64,000 bases of DNA, from contig ONCX01000016.1 in NCBI GenBank assembly GCA_900316455.1, positions 32,657-96,656 of the forward strand. Direction: 5' to 3'. Shown here one piece after another: positions 16,705-26,065 of this stretch. This DNA is from an uncultured Eubacteriales bacterium (GTDB lineage Bacteria > Bacillota > Clostridia > Oscillospirales > Acutalibacteraceae). Position 1 is the first letter of the stretch, and each line of letters starts with the position of its first letter. Made by a program: the position numbers and the translations under genes. Under the pieces are notes generated by a model. That model was not told the origin of the DNA, did no database searches, and saw only the letters and a list, made by a program, of their open reading frames with translations.

Positions 16705-16760
16705 TGTTGCGCAATCGGCGCGACATTATCCTTGCTCCGAGAGAAACGGAGCCATATGCC
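16705..16760 (+). promoter_or_regulatory. rpsF leader with possible S6:S18 binding hairpin
   Basis: The leader has a hairpin gctccga-gagaaa-cggagc (16734-16752) and a flanking gttgcgc...gcgcgac segment. S6:S18 bind a leader hairpin with a CCG element in many bacteria. Only the position and a CCG in the stem support this here. Confidence 0.35.
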
Positions 16761-16779
16761 CAGAAGGAGGTGCTGAAAG

Positions 16780-17133
16780 ATGGAAAAGATGAAAGAAGCT
16801 TATGAGTCCATCCTTATTGTGTCCTGTGAAGCCATTGCAGAAGTAGTCGGCAAGTTCAAGAATATGATCGAAACCGACGCCACTCTTGACAGCGTTGAGG
16901 AATGGGGCAAGCGCAAGCTCGCTTACCTTATCAACAAGGAGTCCGAGGGTTACTATGTACTCTTCAACTTCACAAGCGATGCGGAATTCCCTGCTGAACT
17001 CGACAGAGTTTACAACATCACTGACGGCGTTCTTCGCTCGCTTATCGTCAAGAGAATCGAGAAGTCCGAGGCTCCCGCAGCCGCAAACGACGCTCCCGCA
17101 GCTGCCGAAACAGCAGAAGCTGACGCCGAGTAA
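16780..17133 (+). CDS. rpsF: 30S ribosomal protein S6
   Basis: 117 residues: YESILIVSCEAIAEVVGKF, VEEWGKRKLAYLINKESEGYYVLFNF and an Ala/Pro/Glu tail. It forms a pair with S18 on the small subunit. First gene of rpsF-ssb-rpsR, with a perfect AAGGAGGTG site. Confidence 0.95.
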   Translation: MEKMKEAYESILIVSCEAIAEVVGKFKNMIETDATLDSVEEWGKRKLAYLINKESEGYYVLFNFTSDAEFPAELDRVYNITDGVLRSLIVKRIEKSEAPAAANDAPAAAETAEADAE

Positions 17134-17151
17134 TCGAGAGGTATTAAATCT

Positions 17152-17637
17152 ATGCTCAACCGTGTTATTTTAATGGGCAGACTCACTGCCGAACCCGATT
17201 ACCGTACTACTCAGAGCGGCGCGACGTTCGCAAGATTTACGCTGGCTGTTGAGAGGGATTTTTCCGGTCAGGGAGCCGAGCGCAAGACAGATTTTCTCGA
17301 CGTGGTTGTGTGGAGAAACACCGCTGATTTTGTCAGCAAATACTTCCACAAGGGACAGCTCGTTGCCGTTCAGGGAAGCATTCAGGTGAGCAGCTACACC
17401 GACCGCGAGGGAAACAAGCGCAGATCATGGGACATTGTTGCCGATCAGGTCTATTTTGCCGAGGGCAAAAGGGACAACGGATATCAGCAGAATAACTATG
17501 ACTACAGCCGTTATGAACAGATGACCCCTCCGCCTTCACAGAATCAGCAGCCGTCATATAATGAGCCGGCAAGCTCATACAGCAGCGGCAGCGAAGGCGA
17601 CTTTACACCTGTTGCTGACGACGATCTGCCGTTCTGA
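17152..17637 (+). CDS. ssb: Single-stranded DNA-binding protein
   Basis: 161 residues. The OB fold (MLNRVILMGRLTAEPDYRTT...FLDVVVWRNTADFV) is followed by a Gln/Asn/Tyr/Ser-rich linker and the acidic tip DDDLPF, which recruits replication and repair partners. Located between rpsF and rpsR, as is usual. Confidence 0.97.
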   Translation: MLNRVILMGRLTAEPDYRTTQSGATFARFTLAVERDFSGQGAERKTDFLDVVVWRNTADFVSKYFHKGQLVAVQGSIQVSSYTDREGNKRRSWDIVADQVYFAEGKRDNGYQQNNYDYSRYEQMTPPPSQNQQPSYNEPASSYSSGSEGDFTPVADDDLPF

Positions 17638-17685
17638 CAAATTCGATCTTAGTATGACACATAATTACGTAAGGAGGATTAACCT

Positions 17686-17925
17686 ATGGCTGACAGACCC
17701 GAACGCAGAGGCCGCAAAGGTCGCAAGAAGGTTTGCAATTTCTGTGTGGAAAACATCAAGGAAATTGATTACAAGGACGTAAACAAGCTCAGAAGATATG
17801 TTTCTGACAGAGCCAAGATTCTGCCCCGCAGAGTCACAGGTACATGCGCTTTCCATCAGCGTCAGCTCACAGTAGCCATCAAGCGCGCACGTCACGTCGC
17901 TCTTATGCCCTACACCGCTGACTGA
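17686..17925 (+). CDS. rpsR: 30S ribosomal protein S18
   Basis: 79 residues with [38 protein letters not shown] and [20 protein letters not shown]. It retains CxxC and further Cys/His residues, so it may bind zinc. Last gene of the operon; a terminator follows. Confidence 0.97.
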   Translation: MADRPERRGRKGRKKVCNFCVENIKEIDYKDVNKLRRYVSDRAKILPRRVTGTCAFHQRQLTVAIKRARHVALMPYTAD

Positions 17926-17968
17926 TTATAAAAATGCGTTTACCATCAAGGCAATAATTTTTAAGGCT

Positions 17969-18014
17969 ACGGCACACAATACGGCTGCAATACCTGTTGT
18001 GTGCCGTTTTTTTT
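17969..18014 (+). terminator. Terminator of the rpsF operon
   Basis: An 11-bp stem (acggcacacaa with ttgtgtgccgt), 17-nt loop, then eight T. Confidence 0.9.
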
Positions 18015-18034
18015 ATTAAAATACGGCAAATGTA

Positions 18035-18063
18035 TTGAAAATACTGCTAAGTAATGCTATAAT
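18035..18063 (+). promoter_or_regulatory. Promoter of the DRE-TIM aldolase gene
   Basis: TTGAAA (18035-18040), 17-bp spacer, TATAAT (18058-18063). Confidence 0.7.
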
Positions 18064-18136
18064 ATTTTCCGCATATTCAAAAGAAAGCATATTAAATGCT
18101 TTATGCCATTTATTTGAGAGAGGAATTGAATTAAAA

Positions 18137-19111
18137 ATGAACAGAAGAGGCAATATTGTCTCCTACAGACCTGACGTGAAAGTGCTTGACGCGACTATAC
18201 GCGACGGAGGTCTGGTGAACAATTTTTATTTTGACGATGAATTTGTCCGCGCGCTATATCTCGCTAACGTCAAGGCAGGCGTGGATTATATGGAATTCGG
18301 CTACAAGGCGTCGAAGGATATATTTTCGCCTGACAAATTCGGCAAGTGGAAATTCTGCGACGATGAGGACATTCGCGCTATTGTCGGGGACAACAACACA
18401 GATCTCAAAATCTCAGTCATGGCTGACGTAGGCAGAACGGATTTCCGCAGGGATATCAAACCCCGTTCCGAAAGCGTGATAGATATGGTGCGCGTCGCTA
18501 CATATATCAATACCATTCCCGCCGCTCTGGAAATAGTGGAATACTGTCATGAGCTTGGCTATGAGACGACCGTGAATATCATGGCAATTTCCAACGCAAG
18601 CATTTTTGACATTGACGGCGCTCTTGATATGATTTGCCAGAGCAGCGTGGACGGAATATATCTCGTTGACAGCTATGGCTCACTTTACCCTGAACAGATT
18701 GCGAGACTTACTGAAAAATACCTCGCTTACACTGAAAAAGCCGGTAAATTCTTAGGCATTCACGCCCATAACAATCAGCAGCTTGCTTTCGCAAACACAA
18801 TTGAATCCATGTCGCTCGGCGCAAGCTATCTCGACGCAACCGTAAGCTGTATGGGAAGAGGCGCGGGCAATTGCGCTATGGAGCTTCTTTTGGGCTTTTT
18901 CAAAAATCCTAAATTCAACATATCGCCGATTCTCAGCTTTATCGAAAAATATATGCTCCCGCTCAAAGCATCGGGCATTGTCTGGGGATATGACGTTCCG
19001 TACCTTCTCACCGGCAGACTTAACAGACACCCTTCCTCGGCTATTGAATTTATTCGTGACAAGAAAACGAATTACGCCGATTTCTATCAGGAGCTTTTGG
19101 ACAGAGATTGA
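18137..19111 (+). CDS. HMGL-like (DRE-TIM) aldolase family protein
   Basis: About 324 residues. The start LDATIRDGGLVNNF is the DRE-type catalytic and metal motif, and IHAHNNQQLAFANT carries the metal-binding HxH. The family includes 4-hydroxy-2-oxovalerate aldolases, HMG-CoA lyase and isopropylmalate synthases. Later residues (ATVSCMGRGAGNCAMELLLG) support the aldolase branch, but no acetaldehyde dehydrogenase partner is nearby, so the substrate is open. The start is the ATG at 18137 after GAGAGAGGAA. A bidirectional terminator separates it from comF. Confidence 0.8.
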   Translation: MNRRGNIVSYRPDVKVLDATIRDGGLVNNFYFDDEFVRALYLANVKAGVDYMEFGYKASKDIFSPDKFGKWKFCDDEDIRAIVGDNNTDLKISVMADVGRTDFRRDIKPRSESVIDMVRVATYINTIPAALEIVEYCHELGYETTVNIMAISNASIFDIDGALDMICQSSVDGIYLVDSYGSLYPEQIARLTEKYLAYTEKAGKFLGIHAHNNQQLAFANTIESMSLGASYLDATVSCMGRGAGNCAMELLLGFFKNPKFNISPILSFIEKYMLPLKASGIVWGYDVPYLLTGRLNRHPSSAIEFIRDKKTNYADFYQELLDRD

Positions 19112-19123
19112 TTCAGATAAAAA

Positions 19124-19175
19124 ATAACCGCGACGGAGTAAGACAGCAATGTCAATTCCGCCGCGGTATTTTTTT
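19124..19175. terminator. Bidirectional terminator between the aldolase gene and comF
   Basis: ataaccgcgacgga pairs with ttccgccgcggtat; a T-run follows on both strands (tatttttttga on plus, tattttttatc on minus). Confidence 0.8.
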
Positions 19176-19193
19176 GATTTTCATATGTATACT

Positions 19194-19967
19194 TCACCGT
19201 AATACCCCGAATGAAGCCGCCTTTATGGCAGGCATTTCCGAAAGAACAGCCACCGTCGCGGTTACGCAGTAAACAGCCCTTGCGCCGGCGTCGAGCAGCG
19301 TCAAGGCGCATTCGTCAAGCGTAAAGCCGGAGGTTATTACGTCGTCACAGAGAAGTATTGTTTTTCCCTTTATCATTTCGGGGCGCTGCACACTGAATAC
19401 TCCCTTGATATTCTTTTCTCGTTCAGCATATGAAAGAGTGTGCTGAGGGTGGTTTTTGACCTTCTTTATCAGCACCTTGTTTAAGAACGGAATATCCGTC
19501 TCTTTAGCCACAGTTTCCGCGAGAAGCGCTGCCTGGTTGTAGCCCCTTGTCATGAAATCATCCCTGTGCATCGGAACGCCCATGACATAATCAAACCGAA
19601 TGCCGTTATCGAGATATTCGGTCCGTACGGAATGCGCCATCAGCTTTCCGAAGTATATCGACGAATATGGGGAATTGCGGAATTTAAGGCGGTGAATGCC
19701 CTTTTTGGCAGTCTTGTTGTAAATAAGCGGAGATACATTGCGAATAAAAACGTGATCTCCCCTTTTGCAATTGCAGGAATAGAGCGGTCTGCCGCATATT
19801 CTGCATACAGGACGGCGGATAAATTCCACGTCCTGTGAGCATTTGGAGCAAATTCTTTCATTGCTGTTGATTAAAGCTCCGCAGAGCGGACATCTTCTCG
19901 GATATATGATATCCGACACACTTTCCTTAATTCTTTCGAGCATTCCCATATCAAAATTATCCTCCAA
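19194..19967 (-). CDS. comF: ComF-family phosphoribosyltransferase-like protein
   Basis: 257 residues. An N-terminal zinc finger (CPLCGALINSNERICSKC, then CRICGRPLYSCNC) is followed by a PRTase fold with the PRPP loop ILLCDDVITSGFT. ComF proteins act in DNA uptake during competence in Bacillus and Haemophilus; in many genomes the role is unproven. The stop of the recD2 gene lies 17 bp upstream, so they are probably one operon. Confidence 0.9.
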   Translation of the reverse strand: MEDNFDMGMLERIKESVSDIIYPRRCPLCGALINSNERICSKCSQDVEFIRRPVCRICGRPLYSCNCKRGDHVFIRNVSPLIYNKTAKKGIHRLKFRNSPYSSIYFGKLMAHSVRTEYLDNGIRFDYVMGVPMHRDDFMTRGYNQAALLAETVAKETDIPFLNKVLIKKVKNHPQHTLSYAEREKNIKGVFSVQRPEMIKGKTILLCDDVITSGFTLDECALTLLDAGARAVYCVTATVAVLSEMPAIKAASFGVLR

Positions 19968-19984
19968 AACAAAATAGCTGAACT

Positions 19985-22204
19985 TTACATTGTATCACGC
20001 CGCAAAAAAACATCAAGCGCGGAATATCTCAGTGTCTTTTTATTATTTCTCACCATCTGAAAGGCAACCTGCCTATGTCCCACCATTATCAGTAATGAAC
20101 GGGCACGCGTGACCGCTGTGTACAACAGATTCCTGTAGCAGAGCTGCGGCGCCATTGGGTACATCGGTATTATTACCGCCGGAAATTCGCTGCCCTGACT
20201 CTTGTGGACAGTAATAGCATAGGCATGCTCCAGCTCATCGGCGTCGTCTAAGGAGTATGCAGCTGTCCGGTCGTCAAAACGCACTCTCAGAATCCCACGC
20301 AGCTTGTCTATTTCCTCAAGCATTCCCACGTCGCCGTTGTATATTCCAGTGCCTTCCGTGCCGTCGTCCTTTTTCCACTCGACGTTGTAATTATTCCTGA
20401 TCTGCATTATCTTGTCGCCCTGACGGAATATCACACCGTTCAGATTAATTTCTGGACGCTTCTGGTGGCGCGGGTTGAATCGCTGCTGCAATATCCTGTT
20501 CATCTCCATTGTGCCAAGCTCGCCCTTGCGCCCAGGACACAACACCTGAATGTCCCTCAGCGGATTGAAGCCGTAAGCGTCCGGCAGGCGTGTGAAGCAG
20601 AGATCGCTCACCATTTGCTCGATTTTTTCCTTTTCACGCAAAGGCAAAAAGAAAAAATCGTTATCCAGCAGATTCAGCTGAGGCATTTCGCCGTTTACAA
20701 TCCGGTGCGCGTTCATTATAATGGCGCTCTTCTGCGCCTGACGGAACACCTCCGTAAGCGCGACGACAGGCACGCGCCCCGATTTTATCAGATCGCCAAG
20801 AACATTCCCCGCTCCCACGCTCGGAAGCTGGTCGCTGTCCCCCACAAGCACAAGCCGGCAGCCGAATTTTACCGCCCTGAGCAGATTCTGAAAAAGCAGA
20901 ATGTCTGTCATTGAAAGCTCGTCTACAATAAGCGCGTCGCAATCGAGAGGATTCTTTTCATTCCGGGCAAAGGACTGCGTGTCATTCTCTCCCCATTCTA
21001 CCTCGAGCAGACGGTGAATGGTCTTTGCCTCGTGTCCGGTTATCTCTGTTATCCGCTTGGCTGCGCGTCCCGTCGGCGCGGCAATCGCAACCTTGTTTCC
21101 GTATATCTCCAGCAATTGAATTATGGCGTTGAGAGTGGTGGTCTTGCCTGTTCCGGGACCTCCGGTCAGCACAAGAAGTCCCTTGTTCATAGCAGCGTCG
21201 ATGGCTTCCGTCTGACGTTCGTCGTAGGTAATGGCTGTAATGCTTTCGATTAGCTCCATCTGACGGACGTAATTCCTTATCGGCTCCGCGGGACACATCG
21301 CCATTGTCGCAATACGCCCCGCACAGTATAGCTCCGCTTCATAAACGTATGGCAGAAAAATAAATTCCGTGTCCCGTATCTCGTCCTGCATGAATTCGCT
21401 GTCGTCGAGATCGTCCTCCAGCTGACCCGCGACGGTCGCACGGTCCACTTCGAGCATCGACGAGGCGACGTCAAGCAGCTTCTCTTTAGGCAGACAGGTG
21501 TGTCCGTTGCCCAAATTGTGGCTGAGGACATAGGTAATTCCCGCCGTTATCCTCCTGCCGCTGTCCGGCGACTTTTCCATGCTCATAGCAATCGCGTCCG
21601 CACGCTCAAAGCCTATATTCAGTTCATCGGCGCACAGCACATAGGGATCGTCCTTAATTAGCTCTACGCAGCCGACTCCGAACCGCTTCCAGACGGCGAG
21701 AGCCTGATTAGGATTGATGTGGTACTGCCCTAAAAAAGCCATTGCCTCCCGCAGTCCGAAGTGCGAACGGAAATCCTCTGATATCTGCTCCGCCTTGCTT
21801 TTGGAAATACCCCGTATCTCGGCAAGACGCATGGGCTGATTCTCTATTATTTCAAGAGTGCGGTCGCCGAATGCCTCTACGATTTTAGTCGCTGTTGAGG
21901 GACCTATTCCCTTTACGGCTCCTGACGAAAGGTATCGAAGTATCGCGGACGCGCCTGATGGCATTTTGCTCTCGCAGCTCTCAGCGGAAAACTGTCTGCC
22001 GAATTTTGGGTGAGTGGTCCAATGCCCGTACATATGCACTTCCTCACCTGAATTTACAGGCGGAAGCACTCCGACGGCTACCACAGGTTCGCCGTCAATA
22101 TCAAGCTCGACCACAGTAAAGCCGCTCTGCTCATTCCGGAAAGATATTTCCTCCACAGAGCCGGTTATTTCGTCGAGCTTTTGATTTTTTTCAGTATCGG
22201 GCAA
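19985..22204 (-). CDS. recD2: RecD2-type SF1 DNA helicase
   Basis: About 739 residues. An N-terminal OB-like region (ITGSVEEISFRNEQSGFTVVEL) and helix-hairpin-helix segments (SSGAVKGIGPSTATKIVEAF) precede the helicase core. The core has Walker A LTGGPGTGKTTT (about 346), Walker B IVDELSM, motif III VGDSDQLPSVGAG and motif VI AVTRARSLLIM. RecD2 unwinds DNA 5'-3' without RecBC. The true start is TTG 22204: GGGAGG precedes it by eight bases, whereas the in-frame ATG at 22234 is upstream of that site. Confidence 0.93.
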   Translation of the reverse strand: MPDTEKNQKLDEITGSVEEISFRNEQSGFTVVELDIDGEPVVAVGVLPPVNSGEEVHMYGHWTTHPKFGRQFSAESCESKMPSGASAILRYLSSGAVKGIGPSTATKIVEAFGDRTLEIIENQPMRLAEIRGISKSKAEQISEDFRSHFGLREAMAFLGQYHINPNQALAVWKRFGVGCVELIKDDPYVLCADELNIGFERADAIAMSMEKSPDSGRRITAGITYVLSHNLGNGHTCLPKEKLLDVASSMLEVDRATVAGQLEDDLDDSEFMQDEIRDTEFIFLPYVYEAELYCAGRIATMAMCPAEPIRNYVRQMELIESITAITYDERQTEAIDAAMNKGLLVLTGGPGTGKTTTLNAIIQLLEIYGNKVAIAAPTGRAAKRITEITGHEAKTIHRLLEVEWGENDTQSFARNEKNPLDCDALIVDELSMTDILLFQNLLRAVKFGCRLVLVGDSDQLPSVGAGNVLGDLIKSGRVPVVALTEVFRQAQKSAIIMNAHRIVNGEMPQLNLLDNDFFFLPLREKEKIEQMVSDLCFTRLPDAYGFNPLRDIQVLCPGRKGELGTMEMNRILQQRFNPRHQKRPEINLNGVIFRQGDKIMQIRNNYNVEWKKDDGTEGTGIYNGDVGMLEEIDKLRGILRVRFDDRTAAYSLDDADELEHAYAITVHKSQGSEFPAVIIPMYPMAPQLCYRNLLYTAVTRARSLLIMVGHRQVAFQMVRNNKKTLRYSALDVFLRRDTM

Positions 22205-22237
22205 TCGGATCACCTCCCTTTTATTATGGTACAATTC

Positions 22238-23399
22238 CTAAAGCGTTCCAGTAAATCTCATGAACGCACTCTTTCCCTTTTCGTCGCGTTTGAATACGCC
22301 GGCGTCCTCAAGGACATGCATGAATACCCGTCCGACTTCTTCTTCAAGCGCCGCACGTATATGCTCGCGCGGTTTTCCAATTAATTCCGGAGCGAATTGA
22401 GCCGCCCACTTCGCGTGCTTGGCTGTCCGCTCGTCCGAAGCAATATCCTTGCCCTTCGCAATATAATCCTCCAGAATGTCAAGCTCCTTCTGAAGTCTCG
22501 ACGGAAGCACCGCAAGTCCCATTACTTCTATAAGTCCTATGTTTTCCTTCTTGATATGGTGCCACTCGGCGTGCGGGTGATAAAGACCCATAGGGTGCTC
22601 GTCGGTGGTGAGATTATTACGCAGACAGAGGTCAATTTCATAATCCTCTCCCCTGCGGCGCGCAATCGGAGTTATTGTATTGTGCGGCGTGCCGTTTGTC
22701 TCCGCAAGAATCATCGCTTCACGGTCGGTATATGCTCTCCATTTGCTTAAAATGCCCGTCGATAATAGGGTAAGCCTTTCCGGATCTGCGCTTCTGAGAC
22801 GAATGACAGAAAGCGGCCATTTTACTATTCCGGCGGTCACATCGGGATAGCCTTTGATTTCAAACGGCGTTTCTATCTCCGCTTTTTCCATAGCGAATGT
22901 GTAGCGTCCGCCCTGGAAGTGGTCGTGACTGAGAATCGACCCTCCCACAATAGGCAGATCAGCGTTTGAACCCACAAAATAATGCGGGAACTGCCTTACA
23001 AAATCAAAAACTATAAATGTGCATGGCTTGGTAGATGTGTACAAATAGCAGTGTAAATAAGAACTATGTCGAGGCATAGCAGGACGAATTTGAACTGTCA
23101 TTTGTGCAATTTAACAACGATGCACATTTATAGTCAAAAAGTCTCACAAATGCCCTTTCGTCTATCTTCATCGGAATATTTTCCGTGGAGTCCGAAATTA
23201 TACCCCTCTGGGCGGCGATATCGCAAAGCTCTCCGAGAATATCGCAAAGCTCACGCTTTTCAACCGCTCCGGAAGCCTCGAAGCCGTCCTCGCCCATGAC
23301 GGCAAGAAGCATATTTCTTGAATAAACCTCCTCGCAGGGCTCGATAAGCCCTTTCTCCAACGCGTAACCGATAAGCTGTTCTATTGATTGATAAAGTAT
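22238..23399 (-). pseudogene. galT: Galactose-1-phosphate uridylyltransferase (class II), disrupted
   Basis: Three lesions are visible. The codon at the expected start (23397-23399, eight bases after GGAGG) is ATA, giving ILYQSIEQLIGYALEKGLIE. Residues about 58 to 185 of the family are missing: GIISDSTEN joins in frame to IPMKIDERAFVRLFD. A 123-bp element then interrupts [19 protein letters not shown]; removing it with one target duplication restores the frame. The rest is well preserved, including [27 protein letters not shown] and [20 protein letters not shown]. The family is about 490-510 residues; only about 340 remain. A downstream frame starting inside the element (from 23101) could yield a truncated, almost certainly inactive protein. 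Confidence 0.92.
23011..23133. mobile_element. 123-bp MITE-like insertion in galT
   Basis: The ends are perfect 14-bp inverted repeats (ctataaatgtgcat at 23011-23024, atgcacatttatag at 23120-23133). Both sides carry the 7-bp direct repeat tcaaaaa (23004-23010 and 23134-23140). There is no transposase gene. Excision together with one repeat joins galT codons exactly. The transposon family is not identified. Confidence 0.9.
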
Positions 23400-23411
23400 T
23401 TTATTACCCTC

Positions 23412-23954
23412 CTATTCCAAGCTTATTGATTGTCCGAATTCATACGCCTTTTTGAGATCGTCCTGTGTGACCGCGCCCATTTCCCTCGCCCCGCGTATCA
23501 GAACCGTTCCGGAATCCGCGAGATGAAAGAAATTCAATATCAGTCTGTACTGCGTAATAATCGAGTCGAAAAGCTCCGGAAGCTCCGCGGCTCCGACAAG
23601 TATCATTCCGAGTTTTTTTATGTGGAAGCCGTTTCTCATAGGTGTGTGCAGTCTGTCCACTACAGCCTTGAGCTGGGCGCTTATACCATAGAAATAAACC
23701 GGCGACGCTATTACCACAATATCCGCCTTACTGAGCCTGTCGTAAACAAGCGTCATGTCATCGTCCTGAAAGCACTTGTTTCCCTCCCGCTCAAAGCAGG
23801 AATTGCAGCCGACGCAGGGATTTATCTTATAGTCGTGAATTGATATGACCTCCACATCGTTTTTTCCCTCCGCGCCCTTCACAAAGCGTTCCACAAGTCT
23901 GTCGGTATTACCTCCCCTGCGCGGGCTTCCGGATAAAACCAGTATTCTGCTCAC
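23412..23954 (-). CDS. Flavodoxin-fold NAD(P)H-dependent FMN reductase
   Basis: 180 residues. The FMN phosphate loop (LVLSGSPRRGGNTDRLVERF), CVGCNSCF with FQDDDM, and ASPVYFYGISAQLKAVVDR match the iron-sulfur flavoprotein/NADPH-dependent FMN reductase family. It is intact although its neighbours galK and galT on the same strand are broken. The electron acceptor is unknown. Confidence 0.88.
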   Translation of the reverse strand: MSRILVLSGSPRRGGNTDRLVERFVKGAEGKNDVEVISIHDYKINPCVGCNSCFEREGNKCFQDDDMTLVYDRLSKADIVVIASPVYFYGISAQLKAVVDRLHTPMRNGFHIKKLGMILVGAAELPELFDSIITQYRLILNFFHLADSGTVLIRGAREMGAVTQDDLKKAYEFGQSISLE

Positions 23955-23982
23955 TGTAACTCATCTCCCGAATCATGTAGTG

Positions 23983-25139
23983 TTATCTGACAACTCCCGC
24001 GCCGTCGCCCGGACTTACATTGTAAACCGCGCAGTCGAAACCGAATCTTTCACGGTATGAGCTACTGATGCTTTCGGCAAATTCGCCCTCGCTTCCGCGT
24101 TTTACCAAATTGACCGTACAGCCTCCGAAGCCTCCGCCTGTCATTCTCGCTCCGAATACAAACGGCATTTCCCACGCCCGCTCCGCGAGGAAGTCCAACT
24201 CCGCGCACGACACCTCATAATTGTCCCTTAAAGATACGTGCGATTCATTCATCAGCCTGCCGAATTTTTCAATGTCGCCGCTTCTGAGATTTTCAGCCGC
24301 CGCGATTGTCCGTGAATTCTCGCTTACAGCGTGGAGAGCGCGTCTGCGGCAGCTTTCGTCCTCTATAAAGCCCTCCAGTTCCTTGAATTCATCATCGCTT
24401 ATGGAACAAAGCGAGGGAATTCTCTTATGGACGCAGATATTGGCAAGCGCCGTTTCACATTCTCTGCGGCGCGTATTATACGCAGACGACGCAAGCGAAT
24501 GCTTTACTCCCGAATTGACAATTACAACCGAAGCGCGGCTTGTGTCGATGGGAGAATATTCCACATCAAGGGTATACGTATCTAAAAGCAGCGCGTGTCC
24601 GCTTCTTCCCATTGCGCTCGCAAACTGATCCATTATACCGCAGTTCACGCCTATGAACCGATTCTCGGCGAATTGACCGAACACCGCGTTCTGCTGGGAC
24701 GTGACCGGCAGCTTCCAAAGCTCGCAGAGAATTTTCCCCGTCAGCACCTCGAGAGCTGCGGAAGAGGAAGGTCCCGCGCCGTCTGGAAGATTGCCCTTGA
24801 AAAGAAAATCCGCTCCTGATTTCGGAGCATATCCGAACCGGCTGAATGTCATTATAACCGCCATCGGATAATCCGACCAGTCTCCGCCGCGTACAGGCTC
24901 ATTCGCGGATCTTTCCGACACGCCCGCGGAGGGGAAGTTGGCGGAATAAAACCGAATCTGCCGTCGCTTCTCGGAGCCGCCATACATTCTATTCCGAGAT
25001 TTATGGCGCAAGGGAATACCCTCCCGCCGTTGTAATCGGTGTGATCGCCTATCAGATTCACCCGTCCCGGAGCGAAACAATGCACCGAATGCTTTCTTCC
25101 GAATACCGCGACAAAATCGCTGCCCGATAGAATATGCAC
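23983..25139 (-). pseudogene. galK: Galactokinase, frameshifted
   Basis: The N-terminal part, from GTG 25139 behind AGGAGG, has [17 protein letters not shown] and runs to AAPRSDGRF. The same protein then continues in another frame as [20 protein letters not shown], so one base is missing at about 24945-24955. The remainder is complete: GAGPSSSAALEV (Leu to Pro in the usual GAGLSSSA), GVNCGIMDQFASAMG, and MTGGGFGGCTVNLV. Galactokinase phosphorylates galactose in the Leloir pathway. With galT also broken the pathway is dead here, unless intact copies exist elsewhere. A sequencing error could mimic the single frameshift. Confidence 0.85.
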
Positions 25140-25210
25140 ATAAATCCCTCCTGTTTCATTCATAATTATATTATAAATGACGCGTGACTTTAAATCAATA
25201 GCAAAAACAC

Positions 25211-25247
25211 AAAAAAGCCGCCGCATTTTTTGTGAAACGCGGCGGCT
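25211..25247 (-). terminator. Terminator after the hemolysin III gene
   Basis: gccgccgc pairs with gcggcggc; CTTTTTTGTG follows on the minus strand. Confidence 0.85.
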
Positions 25248-25268
25248 CAATTATATCCGTAAGATAGC

Positions 25269-25994
25269 TTATAAATTATAGAGAATAAAGCTGTAAAGAC
25301 TTGCAAAGTGGAAGATTGTGCCTCCCAAAACGAAAAGATGCCATATAGTGTGCATATATCTTATCTTGTTGCCAAGACCATAGAAAATCGCGCCTACTGT
25401 ATACACAACTCCGCCCGCGACAAGCATGAAAAGCTGATCATGCGAAAGGGCTGCCGCGATATCCCTGTATGCCAGAACAATGCACCAGCCGGATGTAAGG
25501 TAACATGCCATTGAAACATAAGCGTATTTTTTCAGATTAATGACGTTAAGCGCTATTCCAAGCACCGACGTCAGAACAACTACTGCAAATATTATTTTTC
25601 CGGCAAGATTGTTCATAACCATCAGCGTATAAGGCGCGTAAGTTCCGGTAATAAGAAGAAATATCGAACAGTGATCCATTATCTGGAATTTCTTCTTTGC
25701 CGTTGAAAGCTTCCAGCCGTGATAAAGCGCCGAATTGCCATAAAGAATTATCATTGTGACAAAGAATACGCTCATTGAAATCGTCGCGGCGGGATTGCAC
25801 GCGGGAATCAGCAGCTTCAGGCTCATTATCCAGCCCACAATGCCCAGAAGCGCTCCAAGCGCATGCGTCACGCAGTTGAGCATCTCCTCGTTAAATGTGT
25901 ATGTCGGAAGGCTCAACGCCTTTATCTGACTCTGACGGCTTACCTCGCGCTGCGCGTACATCATTCTGTAATCGTTAATTGAAATATTCATCAA
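25269..25994 (-). CDS. Hemolysin III / PAQR-family membrane protein
   Basis: 241 residues with seven predicted helices. The conserved residues are present: FNEEMLNCVTHALGALLG near the start, YGNSALYHGW in the third helix, IMDHCSIFLLITGTYAP and the late HTIWHLFVLGGTIFHF, whose histidines form the zinc site of the family. Related proteins affect membrane homeostasis; the name hemolysin is historical. The promoter at 26037-26065 abuts a 27-bp palindrome, so a repressor probably controls it. Confidence 0.9.
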   Translation of the reverse strand: MMNISINDYRMMYAQREVSRQSQIKALSLPTYTFNEEMLNCVTHALGALLGIVGWIMSLKLLIPACNPAATISMSVFFVTMIILYGNSALYHGWKLSTAKKKFQIMDHCSIFLLITGTYAPYTLMVMNNLAGKIIFAVVVLTSVLGIALNVINLKKYAYVSMACYLTSGWCIVLAYRDIAAALSHDQLFMLVAGGVVYTVGAIFYGLGNKIRYMHTIWHLFVLGGTIFHFASLYSFILYNL

Positions 25995-26036
25995 CCAGTT
26001 CTCCCTTCAAAAGCATTCGCTTTTCTTTATGTCAGA

Positions 26037-26065
26037 ATTATATCATATAAATATTCAAATGTCAA
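26037..26065 (-). promoter_or_regulatory. Promoter of the hemolysin III gene
   Basis: TTGACA (26060-26065), 17-bp spacer, TATAAT (26037-26042) on the minus strand. Confidence 0.8.

Noticed and set aside
22238-23101. Separate gene starting inside the galT insertion
   Set aside because: The first 30 residues come from the MITE and the remainder is the GalT C-terminal part; better read as a pseudogene fragment.
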